NCBI RefSeq assembly: GCF_002934455.1
Contig: NZ_PTIR01000013.1
Span: 119,138-183,137 of the forward strand
Source of the DNA: Trinickia symbiotica
Lineage (GTDB): Bacteria; Pseudomonadota; Gammaproteobacteria; Burkholderiales; Burkholderiaceae
Direction of reading: 5' to 3'
DNA length: 64,000 nucleotides
The notes below the pieces were generated by a model that saw only the letters and a program-made list of their open reading frames with translations, was not told the origin of the DNA and made no database searches. Of this stretch, positions 8,060 to 18,793 are shown piece after piece (the first letter of the stretch is position 1; each line of letters starts with the position of its first letter). The position numbers were made by a program, and so were the translations under genes.

Positions 8060-10510
8060 ATGCAGCCGCCCGCGTCGCCGCCGCCCACCGCACCGTCAGC
8101 GCCCGCCCCTCGCGGGCGCCGTCTGCTGACGAAGCTTCTCGCCGGACTCACAGGCCTCGCGGCCGCGGGCGCGCTGGCGGTCGGGCTCGTGGTCGCCTAT
8201 GCGTTGATCGTGGCGAGTCCGCGACTGCCCTCCATCGATGCGCTGACGGATTACCGGCCGAAGATCCCGCTGCGGATTTATACGGCCGATCACGTGCTGA
8301 TCGGGGAGTTCGGCGACGAGCGGCGCGACGTCGTCCATATCGCGGACGTGCCGCCCTACCTGAAGCAGGCCATTCTCGCGATCGAAGACGCGCGCTTTTA
8401 CGATCACGGGGGCGTCGATCCCGCCGGCGTCGTGCGCGCCGGCATGGCGGCGCTGACGAACGGCCACGCGACGCAGGGCGCGAGCACGATCACGATGCAA
8501 GTCGCGCGCAATTTCTTTCTCTCGAGCGAAAAGACCTACACGCGCAAGGTCTATGAAATGATGCTCGCCTACAAGATCGAGAGCGAGCTCACGAAGGATC
8601 AGATTCTCGAGGTCTACATGAATCAGATCTACCTAGGCCAACGCGCCTACGGGTTCGCGTCCGCCGCGCGCATCTACTTCGGCAAGAGTCTCAAGGACAT
8701 CACGTTGGCCGAGGCGGCGATGCTGGCCGGGTTGCCGAAGGCGCCATCGGCCTACAACCCCGTCGTCAATCCCGAGCGCGCGAAGCTGCGCCAGCGGTAC
8801 ATCCTGCAGCGGATGCTCGAGCTCGGCTACATCGCGCAGGCCAAGTACGAAGCGGCGGCGAAAGAACCGCTCGCGCTGGTCAAAGGGCCGGCGCAGCAAT
8901 TCAGCGTGCATGCCGAGTATGTCGCTGAGATCGTGCGCCAGGCCATGTATCAGCAATATCGCGACGAAGCCTACACGCGCGGCCTCATCGTCACGACGAC
9001 GATCGATTCGGCCGACCAGGCGAGCGCCTATCGTGCGCTGCGCCGAGGTCTCCTCGCGTACGACGCGCGCCGCGGGTATCGCGGCCCGGAGGCTTTCATC
9101 GACTTGCCCGCTGAAGCCAGCGCGCGCGCCGACGCCATTGCCGATGCCCTGTCCGCGCGGCCCGACACGGGTGAGATCGCGGCGGCCGTCGTGACGGTCG
9201 CGGACCCTCGGCGAGTCGAGGCCGTGCTGGCCGACGGCAGCACCGCGACGATCGAAGGGGACGGCCTGCGTTTTTCGGCGGCGGCGCTCAGCGCGCGTGC
9301 GCAGGCGGCTTCACGCATTCGCCCGGGCGCCATCGTGCGCGTCGCAAAGCGGGACGACGGCGGCTGGGCAATCGTCCAGCTGCCGCAAGTCGAGGGGGCG
9401 TTCATCTCGATCGCGCCGCAAGACGGTGCGATCCGCTCGCTCATCGGCGGCTTCGATTTCAACAAGAACAAATTCAATCACGTGACGCAGGCGTGGCGCC
9501 AACCCGGATCGAGCTTCAAGCCCTTCATCTATTCGGCCTCGCTCGACAAGGGCCTCGGCCCCGCGACCGTCATCAACGATGCGCCGCTCTTTTTCAGCGC
9601 GGCGCAAACGGGCGGCGCGCCGTGGGAGCCGAAGAACTATGGCGGCGGCTTCGACGGACCCATGACGATGCGAACCGCGCTGCAAAAATCGCGCAACCTC
9701 GTCTCCATCCGCATCCTCGCCCATATCGGCACGCACTACGCGCAGCAATATGTCACGCGCTTCGGCTTCGACGCGGAGCGCCATCCGGCCTACTTGCCGA
9801 TGGCGCTCGGCGCGGGCCTCGTGACGCCGTTGCAGATGGCCTCGGCATACTCCGTCTTCGCCAACGGCGGCTATCGCGTGAATCCCTATCTGATCGGCGA
9901 AGTGACCGATCAGCACGGCACCGTGCTCGCGCGCGCGGTGCCGATCGTGGCGGAGAAGGATGCGCCGCGCGCCATCGATGCGCGCAACGCCTACGTGATG
10001 AATAGTCTGCTGCAAAGCGTGGCGCAGCACGGCACGGGCGCGAAGTCGAACGAGCTCGGGCGCAAGGACCTCGCGGGCAAGACAGGCACGACGAACGACT
10101 CACGCGATGCCTGGTTCGCAGGGTATCAGCACACGCTCGCGGCGATTGCATGGGTTGGCTACGACAGCCCGCGCAGCCTCGGCGATCGCGAGACGGGCGG
10201 CGGCGTGGCCTTGCCGATATGGATGGACTACATGCGCGATGCCTTGAAGGGCCTGCCCGAGTACACGATGCCGATGCCGGCCGAGATCGTATCGGCGGGC
10301 GGCGAACTCTATTTCGACGCCTTTTCGCCCGGGCATGGCTTCGTCGCGTCAGTGGGCGTGCCCGCGGCAGCCGAAACGGCAGCCGGCGAGAAACACGAAG
10401 CCGAACCGCCAGGAGCCGCATCGGGCACGGCAGGTATCGAACCCGTCGCCGCGGGCCTGCCGGCCACCGATAACGGCGGCGGTGCCGCTAGTCCAACGGA
10501 AAGTCGCTGA
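8060..10510 (+). CDS. mrcA: Penicillin-binding protein 1A (bifunctional transglycosylase/transpeptidase)
   Basis: This class A PBP polymerises and cross-links peptidoglycan. It has a short cytoplasmic tail, a transmembrane helix at about 26-50, and a GT51 glycosyltransferase domain with catalytic E109 in AIEDARFYDHGG and the QGASTITMQVARN motif. An OB-like insert follows. The transpeptidase carries SxxK at S484-K487 (GSSFKPF), SRN in KSRNLVS, and KTGT at K674. The start at 8060 (MQPPASPPP) was chosen because the frame upstream lacks family similarity and contains the promoter. The protein has 816 residues, normal for the family, with an Ala/Glu/Pro-rich C-terminal tail. Confidence 0.96.
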   Translation: MQPPASPPPTAPSAPAPRGRRLLTKLLAGLTGLAAAGALAVGLVVAYALIVASPRLPSIDALTDYRPKIPLRIYTADHVLIGEFGDERRDVVHIADVPPYLKQAILAIEDARFYDHGGVDPAGVVRAGMAALTNGHATQGASTITMQVARNFFLSSEKTYTRKVYEMMLAYKIESELTKDQILEVYMNQIYLGQRAYGFASAARIYFGKSLKDITLAEAAMLAGLPKAPSAYNPVVNPERAKLRQRYILQRMLELGYIAQAKYEAAAKEPLALVKGPAQQFSVHAEYVAEIVRQAMYQQYRDEAYTRGLIVTTTIDSADQASAYRALRRGLLAYDARRGYRGPEAFIDLPAEASARADAIADALSARPDTGEIAAAVVTVADPRRVEAVLADGSTATIEGDGLRFSAAALSARAQAASRIRPGAIVRVAKRDDGGWAIVQLPQVEGAFISIAPQDGAIRSLIGGFDFNKNKFNHVTQAWRQPGSSFKPFIYSASLDKGLGPATVINDAPLFFSAAQTGGAPWEPKNYGGGFDGPMTMRTALQKSRNLVSIRILAHIGTHYAQQYVTRFGFDAERHPAYLPMALGAGLVTPLQMASAYSVFANGGYRVNPYLIGEVTDQHGTVLARAVPIVAEKDAPRAIDARNAYVMNSLLQSVAQHGTGAKSNELGRKDLAGKTGTTNDSRDAWFAGYQHTLAAIAWVGYDSPRSLGDRETGGGVALPIWMDYMRDALKGLPEYTMPMPAEIVSAGGELYFDAFSPGHGFVASVGVPAAAETAAGEKHEAEPPGAASGTAGIEPVAAGLPATDNGGGAASPTESR

Positions 10511-10522
10511 ACGCGGCGCGCT

Positions 10523-10840
10523 TCAAGGCTCGAACGTCACCGGCTCACCGGCTTGCTGGGAAGCATAATCCGATAGCGCCGCAAAGAACTCTGTCCCGTT
10601 GCGCGTGTCCCGCCATTCGCCGTCGGTGAATTTGAAGTGAAAGCCGCCCGCCTTCGCGGCGATCCAGATCTCCTGCATCGGCGGCTGCAAATTGACGATG
10701 ATCTTCGTGCCGTTCGCGAACTCAAGCGTCACGACGCTGCCGTTGCGCTCCGCCTCGATGTCGGCATCACAGTAGTCGAGCGAGCGCTCGACGGCTGTCA
10801 GCACGGCTTCGGCACGCGTCAGGTAGTCACTGTCGGTCAT
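10523..10840 (-). CDS. cyaY: Iron-sulfur cluster assembly regulator CyaY (bacterial frataxin)
   Basis: The protein has 105 residues with the frataxin layout: an acidic first helix ([19 protein letters not shown]), then beta strands with [20 protein letters not shown], and a C-terminal helix ([14 protein letters not shown]). CyaY binds iron and modulates the IscS/IscU machinery in the cytoplasm. It is tail-to-tail with mrcA and divergent from lptM, a common Burkholderiaceae context. Confidence 0.95.
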   Translation of the reverse strand: MTDSDYLTRAEAVLTAVERSLDYCDADIEAERNGSVVTLEFANGTKIIVNLQPPMQEIWIAAKAGGFHFKFTDGEWRDTRNGTEFFAALSDYASQQAGEPVTFEP

Positions 10841-10881
10841 GCTAAACTCCGGGGTTTGAATACTTCACGGACCCAGCAGTC

Positions 10882-11151
10882 ATGCGAGTCGTCTGCAGGA
10901 TGAGCGCGATTGTAGCGGCTTTGACCATCGCCATCGCGGGCGGTGTCACGCTCGCCGGCTGCGGACAACGCGGACCGCTTTATCTGCCGACGGTCCCGCC
11001 GCTGCCGCCCAAGCCTGGCGCCGCAACCGAGGCACCTCAAGGCGCCACGTTCGATGCGCAGGCTGCGAGTCCTGCCGCCGGGAACGCGCCGTCGCCCGCA
11101 AGCGCTGCTTCGGACACGCGCGGCCGCTCGAACCCTTCGCAGAATCAGTAA
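10882..11151 (+). CDS. lptM: LptM-like small lipoprotein (LPS assembly lipoprotein)
   Basis: The protein has 89 residues with a lipoprotein signal peptide ending in the lipobox LAGC, followed immediately by GQRGPLYLP, the hallmark of the LptM/YifL/LppL family. The remaining 55 residues are Pro/Ala/Ser-rich and probably unstructured. In E. coli, LptM binds LptD-BamA and helps LptD disulfide maturation. It lies 27 nt upstream of lysA, the conserved lptM-lysA pair. Confidence 0.88.
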   Translation: MRVVCRMSAIVAALTIAIAGGVTLAGCGQRGPLYLPTVPPLPPKPGAATEAPQGATFDAQAASPAAGNAPSPASAASDTRGRSNPSQNQ

Positions 11152-11178
11152 CTGCTCACGCGACACGGTCGTCACCGC

Positions 11179-12441
11179 ATGGCTCATTCCGCCTTTACCT
11201 ACATCGACGGTGTCTTGCACGCCGAACAGGTCAGCGCCGTTTCTCTTGCCGAGGAGTTCGGCACGCCGCTCTACGTCTATTCGCGCGCGGCGTTGACCGA
11301 CGCGTACGAAGCCTACGCGCGCGCCTGCGCCGGCCGTCGAGCATCGGTGCACGTGGCCGTGAAGGCGAACGGCAATCTGGCGGTGCTGAATGTCTTTGCA
11401 CGACTCGGCGCGGGCTTCGACATCGTCTCGGGCGGCGAGCTCGCGCGCGTGCTTGCGGCAGGCGGCAAGGCAGAGAACGTCGTCTTCTCGGGCGTCGGCA
11501 AGAGCGCCGATGAAATGCGCCAGGCGCTCGAGGCCGGCGTGAAATGCTTCAACGTCGAATCGATCGCGGAGCTCGATCGGCTCGATGCCGTGGCGGGCGC
11601 GCTCGGCAAGAAGGCGCCCGTGTCGCTGCGCGTGAATCCGGACGTCGATCCGAAAACCCACCCGTATATCTCGACGGGTTTAAAAGCGAACAAGTTCGGC
11701 GTCGCGTTCGACGATGCGCGCGATGCCTACCGGCGCGCGGCCGCGATGCCGCATCTCGAAGTAGTCGGCATCGATTGTCATATCGGCTCGCAAATCACCG
11801 AGATTGCGCCCTATCTCGATGCCGTCGATCGCCTGCTCGCGCTGGTCGAGCAAATTGAAGCCGACGGCACGAGGATCCATCACGTCGACGTCGGCGGCGG
11901 TCTCGGCATCACCTACGACGATGAAACGCCGCCCGACACCGGTTTGTTCGTGCGCACGCTGCTCGACCATATCGACGCGCGCGGCCACGGCCACCGCTCG
12001 GTTTTCTTCGAGCCGGGCCGCTCGGTGACGGGCAATGCGGGCATTCTGCTGACGCGCGTCGAGTTCCTGAAGCCGGGGGAAGAAAAGAACTTCGCGATCG
12101 TCGACGCGGCGATGAACGATCTCGCCCGCCCCGCGATGTATCAGGCGTTCCATGCGATCGATGCCGTCGTGCCGCGCAACGAGGCACCGAGCGTTTACGA
12201 CGTGGTCGGCCCCGTTTGCGAAAGCGGCGACTGGCTCGGCCGCGAGCGCGCGCTCGCCGTGCGGCCCGGCGATTTGCTCGCCATCCGCTCGGCCGGCGCC
12301 TATGGCTTCGTCATGAGCTCCAACTACAACACTCGGCCGCGCGCCGCGGAAGTCATCGTTGATGGAGACAAGGCTTACGTCGCGCGGCCGCGCGAAACGG
12401 TCGAGTCGCTGTTCGCGACCGAAACGTTATTGCCGGACTGA
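11179..12441 (+). CDS. lysA: Diaminopimelate decarboxylase
   Basis: This PLP enzyme of fold type III catalyses the last step of lysine synthesis (meso-DAP to lysine plus CO2). The PLP lysine is K62 in HVAVKANGN. The PLP phosphate and substrate loops include VGGGLGITY, FEPGRSVTGNAG and the GPVCESGDWLG motif with the catalytic Cys of the other subunit. At 420 residues it is standard length. It is co-directional with lptM, and its 3' end overlaps the convergent msrQ by 15 bp. Confidence 0.97.
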   Translation: MAHSAFTYIDGVLHAEQVSAVSLAEEFGTPLYVYSRAALTDAYEAYARACAGRRASVHVAVKANGNLAVLNVFARLGAGFDIVSGGELARVLAAGGKAENVVFSGVGKSADEMRQALEAGVKCFNVESIAELDRLDAVAGALGKKAPVSLRVNPDVDPKTHPYISTGLKANKFGVAFDDARDAYRRAAAMPHLEVVGIDCHIGSQITEIAPYLDAVDRLLALVEQIEADGTRIHHVDVGGGLGITYDDETPPDTGLFVRTLLDHIDARGHGHRSVFFEPGRSVTGNAGILLTRVEFLKPGEEKNFAIVDAAMNDLARPAMYQAFHAIDAVVPRNEAPSVYDVVGPVCESGDWLGRERALAVRPGDLLAIRSAGAYGFVMSSNYNTRPRAAEVIVDGDKAYVARPRETVESLFATETLLPD

Positions 12442-13212
12442 CGCTGATCGGCCACGCAAGAGCCGCGGCCTCATCCACGCGATGAGCCGCCATCCGAGCA
12501 GCAGGATCATGATCGAGCCGTAGATTTTCGGCTCGATCAAATCGTGTTTGCCGGCCTTCATCCACCAGAAGTGCAAAATCGCCAGCGCGCCGATCAGATA
12601 GATGGCGCGGTGCAGCGTCTGCCAGCGCCGCCCGAGCTTGCGCGCGGCGGCACGCGGCGAGGTCGCGGCCAACACGACGAGCAACAAGAACGCAGCGAAG
12701 CCGACGGTAATGAACGGCCGCTTGCCGATGTCCTTGACGATCGAGGCGATGTTGAACCACTGGTCGAACCAGACGTAGGTGACGAAGTGCAGCGTTCCGT
12801 AGAAGAACGCATAGAGACCGAGCATGCGCCTGAATCGTAATAGCGCGTTGATGCCGGTCAGCTTGCGCAGCGGTGTCACGGCAAGCGTGATGCAGAGAAA
12901 GACGAGCGTCCAGGTGCCCGTCGACCATGTGATGAAACGGATCGGATCCGCGGTGAGCCGGTCGGTCAATCCATACACGAGAAGACGCACGAGCGGAAAC
13001 CAGGCCGCCACGAAGACGGCGATCTTGGCCGGCACGACCCAGCCTTCCCCTTTGCGAGCGGGAGTGGCCGCGCGTGCTGAGCGGCCCGTTTTGGCGGCGG
13101 CGCTGACCGCCCCCAGGTGGCCCTCGTCGCCTTGCGCCGCGGCCGCTCTCGATCGGGTCATAGTGGAGGTGTCGGTCGTCATGGTTGCGTTTCGCCGCGA
13201 GTCATCAGGCAT
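12427..13212 (-). CDS. msrQ: Haem-binding membrane subunit MsrQ of the MsrPQ system
   Basis: This integral membrane b-haem protein passes electrons from the respiratory chain to MsrP for periplasmic methionine sulfoxide repair. A ferric-reductase-like transmembrane domain starts near residue 57 (VPAKIAVFVAAWFPLVRLL) and includes HFVTYVW and RRWQTLHRAIYL with likely haem histidines. The first 55 residues are low-complexity and unusual for the family. A later ATG at 13182 is an alternative start. It follows msrP by 9 nt, and its end overlaps lysA tail-to-tail. Confidence 0.92.
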   Translation of the reverse strand: MPDDSRRNATMTTDTSTMTRSRAAAAQGDEGHLGAVSAAAKTGRSARAATPARKGEGWVVPAKIAVFVAAWFPLVRLLVYGLTDRLTADPIRFITWSTGTWTLVFLCITLAVTPLRKLTGINALLRFRRMLGLYAFFYGTLHFVTYVWFDQWFNIASIVKDIGKRPFITVGFAAFLLLVVLAATSPRAAARKLGRRWQTLHRAIYLIGALAILHFWWMKAGKHDLIEPKIYGSIMILLLGWRLIAWMRPRLLRGRSASVRQ

Positions 13213-13221
13213 GGCCCGGAG

Positions 13222-14232
<1,011 letters not shown>

Positions 14233-14356
14233 GATGGTTCCTCATAGAAGACGTCGGGCTGCCTGCGCTGGGGCCGGATGATCGACCGATCACGCCCGTC
14301 GTTTTCATATACCGATCGTTTCGGCATTTGGATGCATGCCAATTCACCGACGAATG

Positions 14357-14394
14357 AAAAACCGCCGGGAGCCGAAAGGCTCATCCGGCGGTTT
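14357..14394 (-). terminator. Rho-independent terminator downstream of ccsB
   Basis: On the minus strand, a GC-rich stem (ACCGCCGG / CCGGCGGT, with a GAGCC/GGCTC continuation around a short loop) is followed by TTTTTC. It lies about 30 nt past the ccsB stop and before msrP. Confidence 0.85.
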
Positions 14395-14424
14395 CGCGAT
14401 GAAACCGGTATTCCGTCAGACGGC

Positions 14425-15618
14425 TTACAGCTTCCCGTAACTATGGAGGCCGGACAGGAACATATTTACACCGAGGAACGCGAATGTCGTCACCAGCAGT
14501 CCCGTAAGCGCCCACCACGCCGCGACGGCCCCGCGCAAACCCTTCATGAGCCGCATGTGCAACCACGCGGCGTAGTTGAGCCAGACGATGAGCGCCCACG
14601 TTTCCTTCGGGTCCCAACTCCAGTAGCCGCCCCAAGCCTCGGCGGCCCAGAGCGCGCCGAGAATCGTCGCAATGGTGAAGAACGCGAAGCCGACGGCGAT
14701 GGACTTGTACATGACGTCGTCGAGCACCTCGAGCGCCGGCAACCGGTCGGCGAGCACGCCGCGCTCCTTCACGAGATACGCGACGCCGACCATCGCCGAC
14801 AGCGCGAAGCTGCCGTAGCCGATGAAGTTCGCCGGCACATGAATCTTCATCCACCAGCTTTGCAGCGCCGGCACGAGCGGCTGGATCTGCTGCGCGTCGC
14901 GTGCGATCGAGTACCACATCAGGAAGCCGACGGCCGCGCTGATCACGAGCATGACGAAGGCGCCAAGCGCGCGCGTGGCGTAATGCTGTTCGTAATACAG
15001 ATAGAAGAGCGACGTGATCAGGCAGAAAAGAACGAAGACTTCGTAGAGGTTCGAAATCGGGATATGACCCACGTCGGCGCCGATCAAATACGACTCGTAC
15101 CAACGCACCATCATGCCGGTGAAGCCCATGAGCACGGCGAACCAGGTCAGCCTGGTGCCGATTGCGCCGCCAGACGGCGAGCGCGAGAGCATGCCGATCC
15201 AGTAAAAGAGCGTGGCTAGCACGAAGAGCGCGCTCATCCAGAGAATCGCGGACTGGCTCGACAGGAAGTACTTGAGCAGGAAGGCGCTGTCGGCCCGTGT
15301 CAGGTCGCCGTTATAGAGGTTGATCGACAGCAACGAGAGCACGGCGATGGCGGCCATCAGCGGCCGCGCGGATTTCCAGCGCCAGCCAAGGGCGACGAGC
15401 GCCGGCGTCGCGCCCATCAGCACTAGCTCGTCGTAGTAGTTCATGAACGCGTGATAGCGCGACAGCGCGAAGCCCGCGCCGCCGACGAGCGCCACCGCGA
15501 AAAGCCAATCGATGAGGCTCAGGCGCCGCAGGAACGAACGATCGTCGAAGACGTGGCTCGCGGCGGCGGAAGGTTCGTCCGCCATGGGGTCGGAGCGGGA
15601 GACGTTTGTCAGATCCAT
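14425..15618 (-). CDS. ccsB: System II cytochrome c biogenesis protein CcsB (ResC/CcsA-type, WWD domain)
   Basis: This multi-pass membrane protein forms, with ResB, the haem exporter and c-type cytochrome synthase. The tryptophan-rich WWD motif is visible as EAWGGYWSWDPKETWALIVW. Conserved histidines occur in HVPANFIGYG and near the C-terminus (YAAWLHMRL). It has 397 residues and about eight or nine hydrophobic helices. It lies 33 nt downstream of resB on the same strand. Confidence 0.95.
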   Translation of the reverse strand: MDLTNVSRSDPMADEPSAAASHVFDDRSFLRRLSLIDWLFAVALVGGAGFALSRYHAFMNYYDELVLMGATPALVALGWRWKSARPLMAAIAVLSLLSINLYNGDLTRADSAFLLKYFLSSQSAILWMSALFVLATLFYWIGMLSRSPSGGAIGTRLTWFAVLMGFTGMMVRWYESYLIGADVGHIPISNLYEVFVLFCLITSLFYLYYEQHYATRALGAFVMLVISAAVGFLMWYSIARDAQQIQPLVPALQSWWMKIHVPANFIGYGSFALSAMVGVAYLVKERGVLADRLPALEVLDDVMYKSIAVGFAFFTIATILGALWAAEAWGGYWSWDPKETWALIVWLNYAAWLHMRLMKGLRGAVAAWWALTGLLVTTFAFLGVNMFLSGLHSYGKL

Positions 15619-15651
15619 GCTGTTACCGGGTGAGATTCGTGGCCCGCGCGT

Positions 15652-17817
15652 TCAAGCGGGCGAGCTTGCATCACGAGGCGCCGCGCCGAGCGTGGCGCCC
15701 ACCGTATCGCGCGTGCGCGCGAATTCCTTCTCGAAATCGAGTGTCTTGCGCGCCGACGACATCGCCATCACGACGCTAGTGCCCGCGCCCGAATCCTTGA
15801 GCCAGAACCAGACGCGCCGCTCGCGCACATAAAACATCGAAAAGATGCCGGCCACGAGCAGCAGGCTGCCAAGATATACCACTTTCTTGCCCGGCGCGCG
15901 TGTGAGTTGAAACACCGATGCCTGCACTTGCTTGAACGAATCGAGCTGAAGATAAACGGGAGATCCGTACAGAAAGCTGTCCGAGAGCGCGTTGATCGAG
16001 CTTTGCACGAAACGGCTCGCCGCCGCGTCCGCCTGCGCATCGGGTTCGCCCGCCTGCTCGCGCGCGAGTTGCCAGAGGTCCCATGTGGCCCCTTCCAGCA
16101 TGCGCAGCAACAACGATGCCGCCTTTTCCTGCTCGGCCTTCGGCACCGAGTGATCGATGAACGTCGCGATCGCCTGAAAGCCCGCGTTGGCTTGAGCCGC
16201 GCCGGAGCCGGCCGGCATCTGCTCGTCCGATCCGGCGAAAAGCGTCAGGACGCGCAGCGCGCTCTCTTCGAGATGCTGGCGCAGCTCCGCATTGTTCCCG
16301 GGCACGGAGCGCTCGGCGAAGCGGTGCGCGGCTTGCGCTCGCAGCGAGGGGTTGTCGAGCGCCGCGCGCAGCATCATCCATTCTTTGACCGTGCCGCTAC
16401 TGTCGGCCGGGATGCGCAGATAGCGGAACGGATCGTCGGGCGCAAGCCGCACCCCGGCAAGAAACACGCGCTCGCCGCCGATCTCGACGGGCAGCATGTA
16501 GTTGTTGAATTCGCGCGCCTGCCCATCCGTGCCGCGCACCTTGTACTGCACCGACGGGCCGATGTTGCGCAGCTCGACGGGCTTGTCCGTCTTCGCGCCC
16601 GAGCCGAGTCGATCGTCGAAGAACTTCGCGAGCGTCTGGTGCGACGTTACGCCGCGGGCGTCGGTCTTGCCGCTCGCATCGGTGATGTTCTCGACGTTGA
16701 TGGCCCGGAAGTCCGCGAACTCGACCGTCTGCCCGGAAACGCCGGGCATCGACGCTGACAGCGGCGTCGACGAGCCGATGGTGCCGTCGATCGACATCGT
16801 CTTCGCACTCGCGCTCGTCATCGGCCATGCCGTCATCGACAGTTGCGAGCCGCCGTCCTGGAAGCTCGATTGATAAATCGAGACGCCGTCGTACTCGAAC
16901 GGCTTGTTGACTTCGACGCGGGCCGGAATGCGCTTGCCGGTCTTGTGGTCGACCACGACGATGTCGCTTGCGAAGAGCTTCGGCATGCCGGTCGAGTAGT
17001 AGTCGACGATGAACTTCTCGAGTTCGATCGACAACGGCAGGTCCTGGATCAGCGAGCCGCTCGGTTGATTGAGGATCGCCGTCGACACGTGCTGCCCCTC
17101 GGGCACCCAGGCATAGCCGCGGAACGTGGGATTCGACGACGAGAGCCGATGCTCGGGCGAGATATCGGCGATCGGGGCATTGCTTGCGACAGGCGTCTTG
17201 CCGAAGAGCCACATCTGGAATCGGATGGGCAGATTGCTGTCGAGCAGCCCGCCGAGGCAGATCACGACGATCGCGAGATGCGCGAAGATGTAGCCGATTT
17301 TCGCAAGGGCGCCGCGCTTCGCGGAGACGAGCGTCGCACCCTCGCTCTCGCGAACGATGTAGCGATAGCCGAGCTTGCCGAGCAGCGACGCAAGCCGTGT
17401 CGCGGTTTCGGCACGCGTGCCGCGCGCCTCGTACTCAGCCTTGTGGTGAAACGCGCGCAGGCTGCCTTCGCGCACTTTGTCCTTCCAGCTGCGCGCATCC
17501 GCGATCATCTTCGGCGCGTTGCGGATCACGCAGAGCGAGATCGACACGATCAAAAAGCCGAGGATCAGCATGAACCACCAGGCGCTATAGACCGTGTAGA
17601 GGCTGAGCCCGCGGAAGATGTCGGCCCAGAACGGACCGAACTGATTGACGTAGTTCGGGTAGGGATCGTCCTGCGTCAGCACCGTCCCGATGATGCTCGC
17701 GATCGCGAGCACGACGAGCAGCGCGATCGCAAACCGCATGGAGCTCAACAACTCGACGGCGCTTTTCAGCGCGCGCCGGTCCGACTTCAACTCATAACCC
17801 GAGGTGGTGACGCTCAT
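15652..17817 (-). CDS. resB: Cytochrome c biogenesis protein ResB (Ccs1)
   Basis: This is the partner of CcsB in system II haem attachment. Three N-terminal transmembrane helices (about 21-45, 73-93 and around 160-180) are followed by a large periplasmic region and a final transmembrane helix near residue 645 ([19 protein letters not shown]) ending in a cytosolic tail. The family motif [13 protein letters not shown] starts the first helix. I chose the ATG at 17817 ([11 protein letters not shown]) because GGAG lies 5 nt upstream; a GTG two codons earlier is in frame. It has 721 residues. Confidence 0.94.
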   Translation of the reverse strand: MSVTTSGYELKSDRRALKSAVELLSSMRFAIALLVVLAIASIIGTVLTQDDPYPNYVNQFGPFWADIFRGLSLYTVYSAWWFMLILGFLIVSISLCVIRNAPKMIADARSWKDKVREGSLRAFHHKAEYEARGTRAETATRLASLLGKLGYRYIVRESEGATLVSAKRGALAKIGYIFAHLAIVVICLGGLLDSNLPIRFQMWLFGKTPVASNAPIADISPEHRLSSSNPTFRGYAWVPEGQHVSTAILNQPSGSLIQDLPLSIELEKFIVDYYSTGMPKLFASDIVVVDHKTGKRIPARVEVNKPFEYDGVSIYQSSFQDGGSQLSMTAWPMTSASAKTMSIDGTIGSSTPLSASMPGVSGQTVEFADFRAINVENITDASGKTDARGVTSHQTLAKFFDDRLGSGAKTDKPVELRNIGPSVQYKVRGTDGQAREFNNYMLPVEIGGERVFLAGVRLAPDDPFRYLRIPADSSGTVKEWMMLRAALDNPSLRAQAAHRFAERSVPGNNAELRQHLEESALRVLTLFAGSDEQMPAGSGAAQANAGFQAIATFIDHSVPKAEQEKAASLLLRMLEGATWDLWQLAREQAGEPDAQADAAASRFVQSSINALSDSFLYGSPVYLQLDSFKQVQASVFQLTRAPGKKVVYLGSLLLVAGIFSMFYVRERRVWFWLKDSGAGTSVVMAMSSARKTLDFEKEFARTRDTVGATLGAAPRDASSPA

Positions 17818-17838
17818 TACCACTCCAAAACTGCCAGC

Positions 17839-17886
17839 AAAAAAGGGTAGGGCCGCCGGCCGATCGCGCGGCGCCCCACCCTTTTT
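17839..17886 (-). terminator. Terminator between the cytochrome c4 gene and resB
   Basis: A long stem pairs AAAAAGGGT-GGG with its complement around a GC-rich centre. On the minus strand the T run (TTTTTT) follows the stem, so it fits termination of the cytochrome gene ahead of resB. A/T tracts on both sides would also allow bidirectional action. Confidence 0.85.
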
Positions 17887-17908
17887 GTTCTTGTCGCGCT
17901 TCGAGCCT

Positions 17909-18559
17909 TCAGTGCAGGCCGGCCATGTAATCGGCGACCGCCTTCACTTCCTGGTCCGACAACCGCTGCGCGATGTCGTGCATCGGCGCGCTATTGTTGC
18001 GCGTGCCTTGCTGGAAAGCCGTCAACTGCGCAGCGAGATAGTCGCCCCATTGACCCGACACGCGCGGATACTCGATCGGTATCCCCTGGCCCGTCGGCCC
18101 GTGACAGGCCGCACAAGCCGGCACGCCCTTGTCCGCGATACCGCCGCGGTAAATCTTCTGCCCAAGAGGGACCGTCGCCGCATCGCGCGCCACGCCAGGC
18201 TTCGGCGTTTGCGACGCAAAGTATGCCGCAACGTTGACCATGTCCTGATCGGAAAGCGACGCGGCAATGCCGGCCATGACCGGGTTCTGGCGCGCGGCGA
18301 CCTTCTCTCCCGCCTTGGTCTTGAAGTCCTTCAACTGCTTGATCAGATACTCCTGGTGCTGACCGGCAAGCTTCGGAAACGCTGCTGTGGCGCTGTTCCC
18401 ATCGGCACCGTGGCAGGCTGCGCAAACGCCCGTCGCGATGGCTTGCCCCCGATTCATGTCCGGCTTCGGCGCCTCGGCCGCACTGACGTCTCCTGCCCAA
18501 ACCAACCAACTTGCCGCCACCAGTTCAAGGACCACCAAGGACTTGCAGAGTCGATTCAT
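17909..18559 (-). CDS. Di-haem cytochrome c4
   Basis: The protein has 216 residues with a signal peptide (cleavage near residues 27-28, VSAAEA). Two class I c-type domains carry CAACH at C46-H50 and CAACH at C149-H153, with distal methionines in NPVMAGIA and NSAPMHDIA. Cytochrome c4 is a periplasmic electron carrier to terminal oxidases such as cbb3. Its haems would be attached by the neighbouring ResB/CcsB pair. The ATG at 18559 was chosen; a GTG at 18565 is also in frame. Confidence 0.93.
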   Translation of the reverse strand: MNRLCKSLVVLELVAASWLVWAGDVSAAEAPKPDMNRGQAIATGVCAACHGADGNSATAAFPKLAGQHQEYLIKQLKDFKTKAGEKVAARQNPVMAGIAASLSDQDMVNVAAYFASQTPKPGVARDAATVPLGQKIYRGGIADKGVPACAACHGPTGQGIPIEYPRVSGQWGDYLAAQLTAFQQGTRNNSAPMHDIAQRLSDQEVKAVADYMAGLH

Positions 18560-18646
18560 TCGCACACCGTCTTGTCTCGTCTTTTGGAATGGAATGCCGA
18601 CGCATGCTCAGGGTTCACGCATGCTTCCGGCGGGTGCAAACCGTCG

Positions 18647-18658
18647 TATTGTACAATA
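18647..18658. promoter_or_regulatory. 12-bp perfect palindrome TATTGTACAATA in the cytochrome c4/yihA divergent gap
   Basis: The palindrome contains TACAAT on both strands, a near-consensus -10 box in each direction. No good -35 hexamer was seen. It could be a divergent promoter core or an operator in the 234-nt gap. Confidence 0.4.
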
Positions 18659-18793
18659 TCGCGCTATCGCCCGAGACGCCAGTCGGCGACACCCCGGCCG
18701 CGCCCCACCGCTCGCCGCAAGACCTGTCAGGGTCGTGCCCGCCCGCGGTTTCAACTCTTCCAAGCCGCTCTCGAGCGCGTTTCACATTTCGTT

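Noticed and set aside
17804..18793. Long upstream extension of the yihA reading frame
   Set aside because: The extension runs across the terminator, the opposite-strand cytochrome c4 gene and the divergent gap. YihA proteins start at the [15 protein letters not shown] position.
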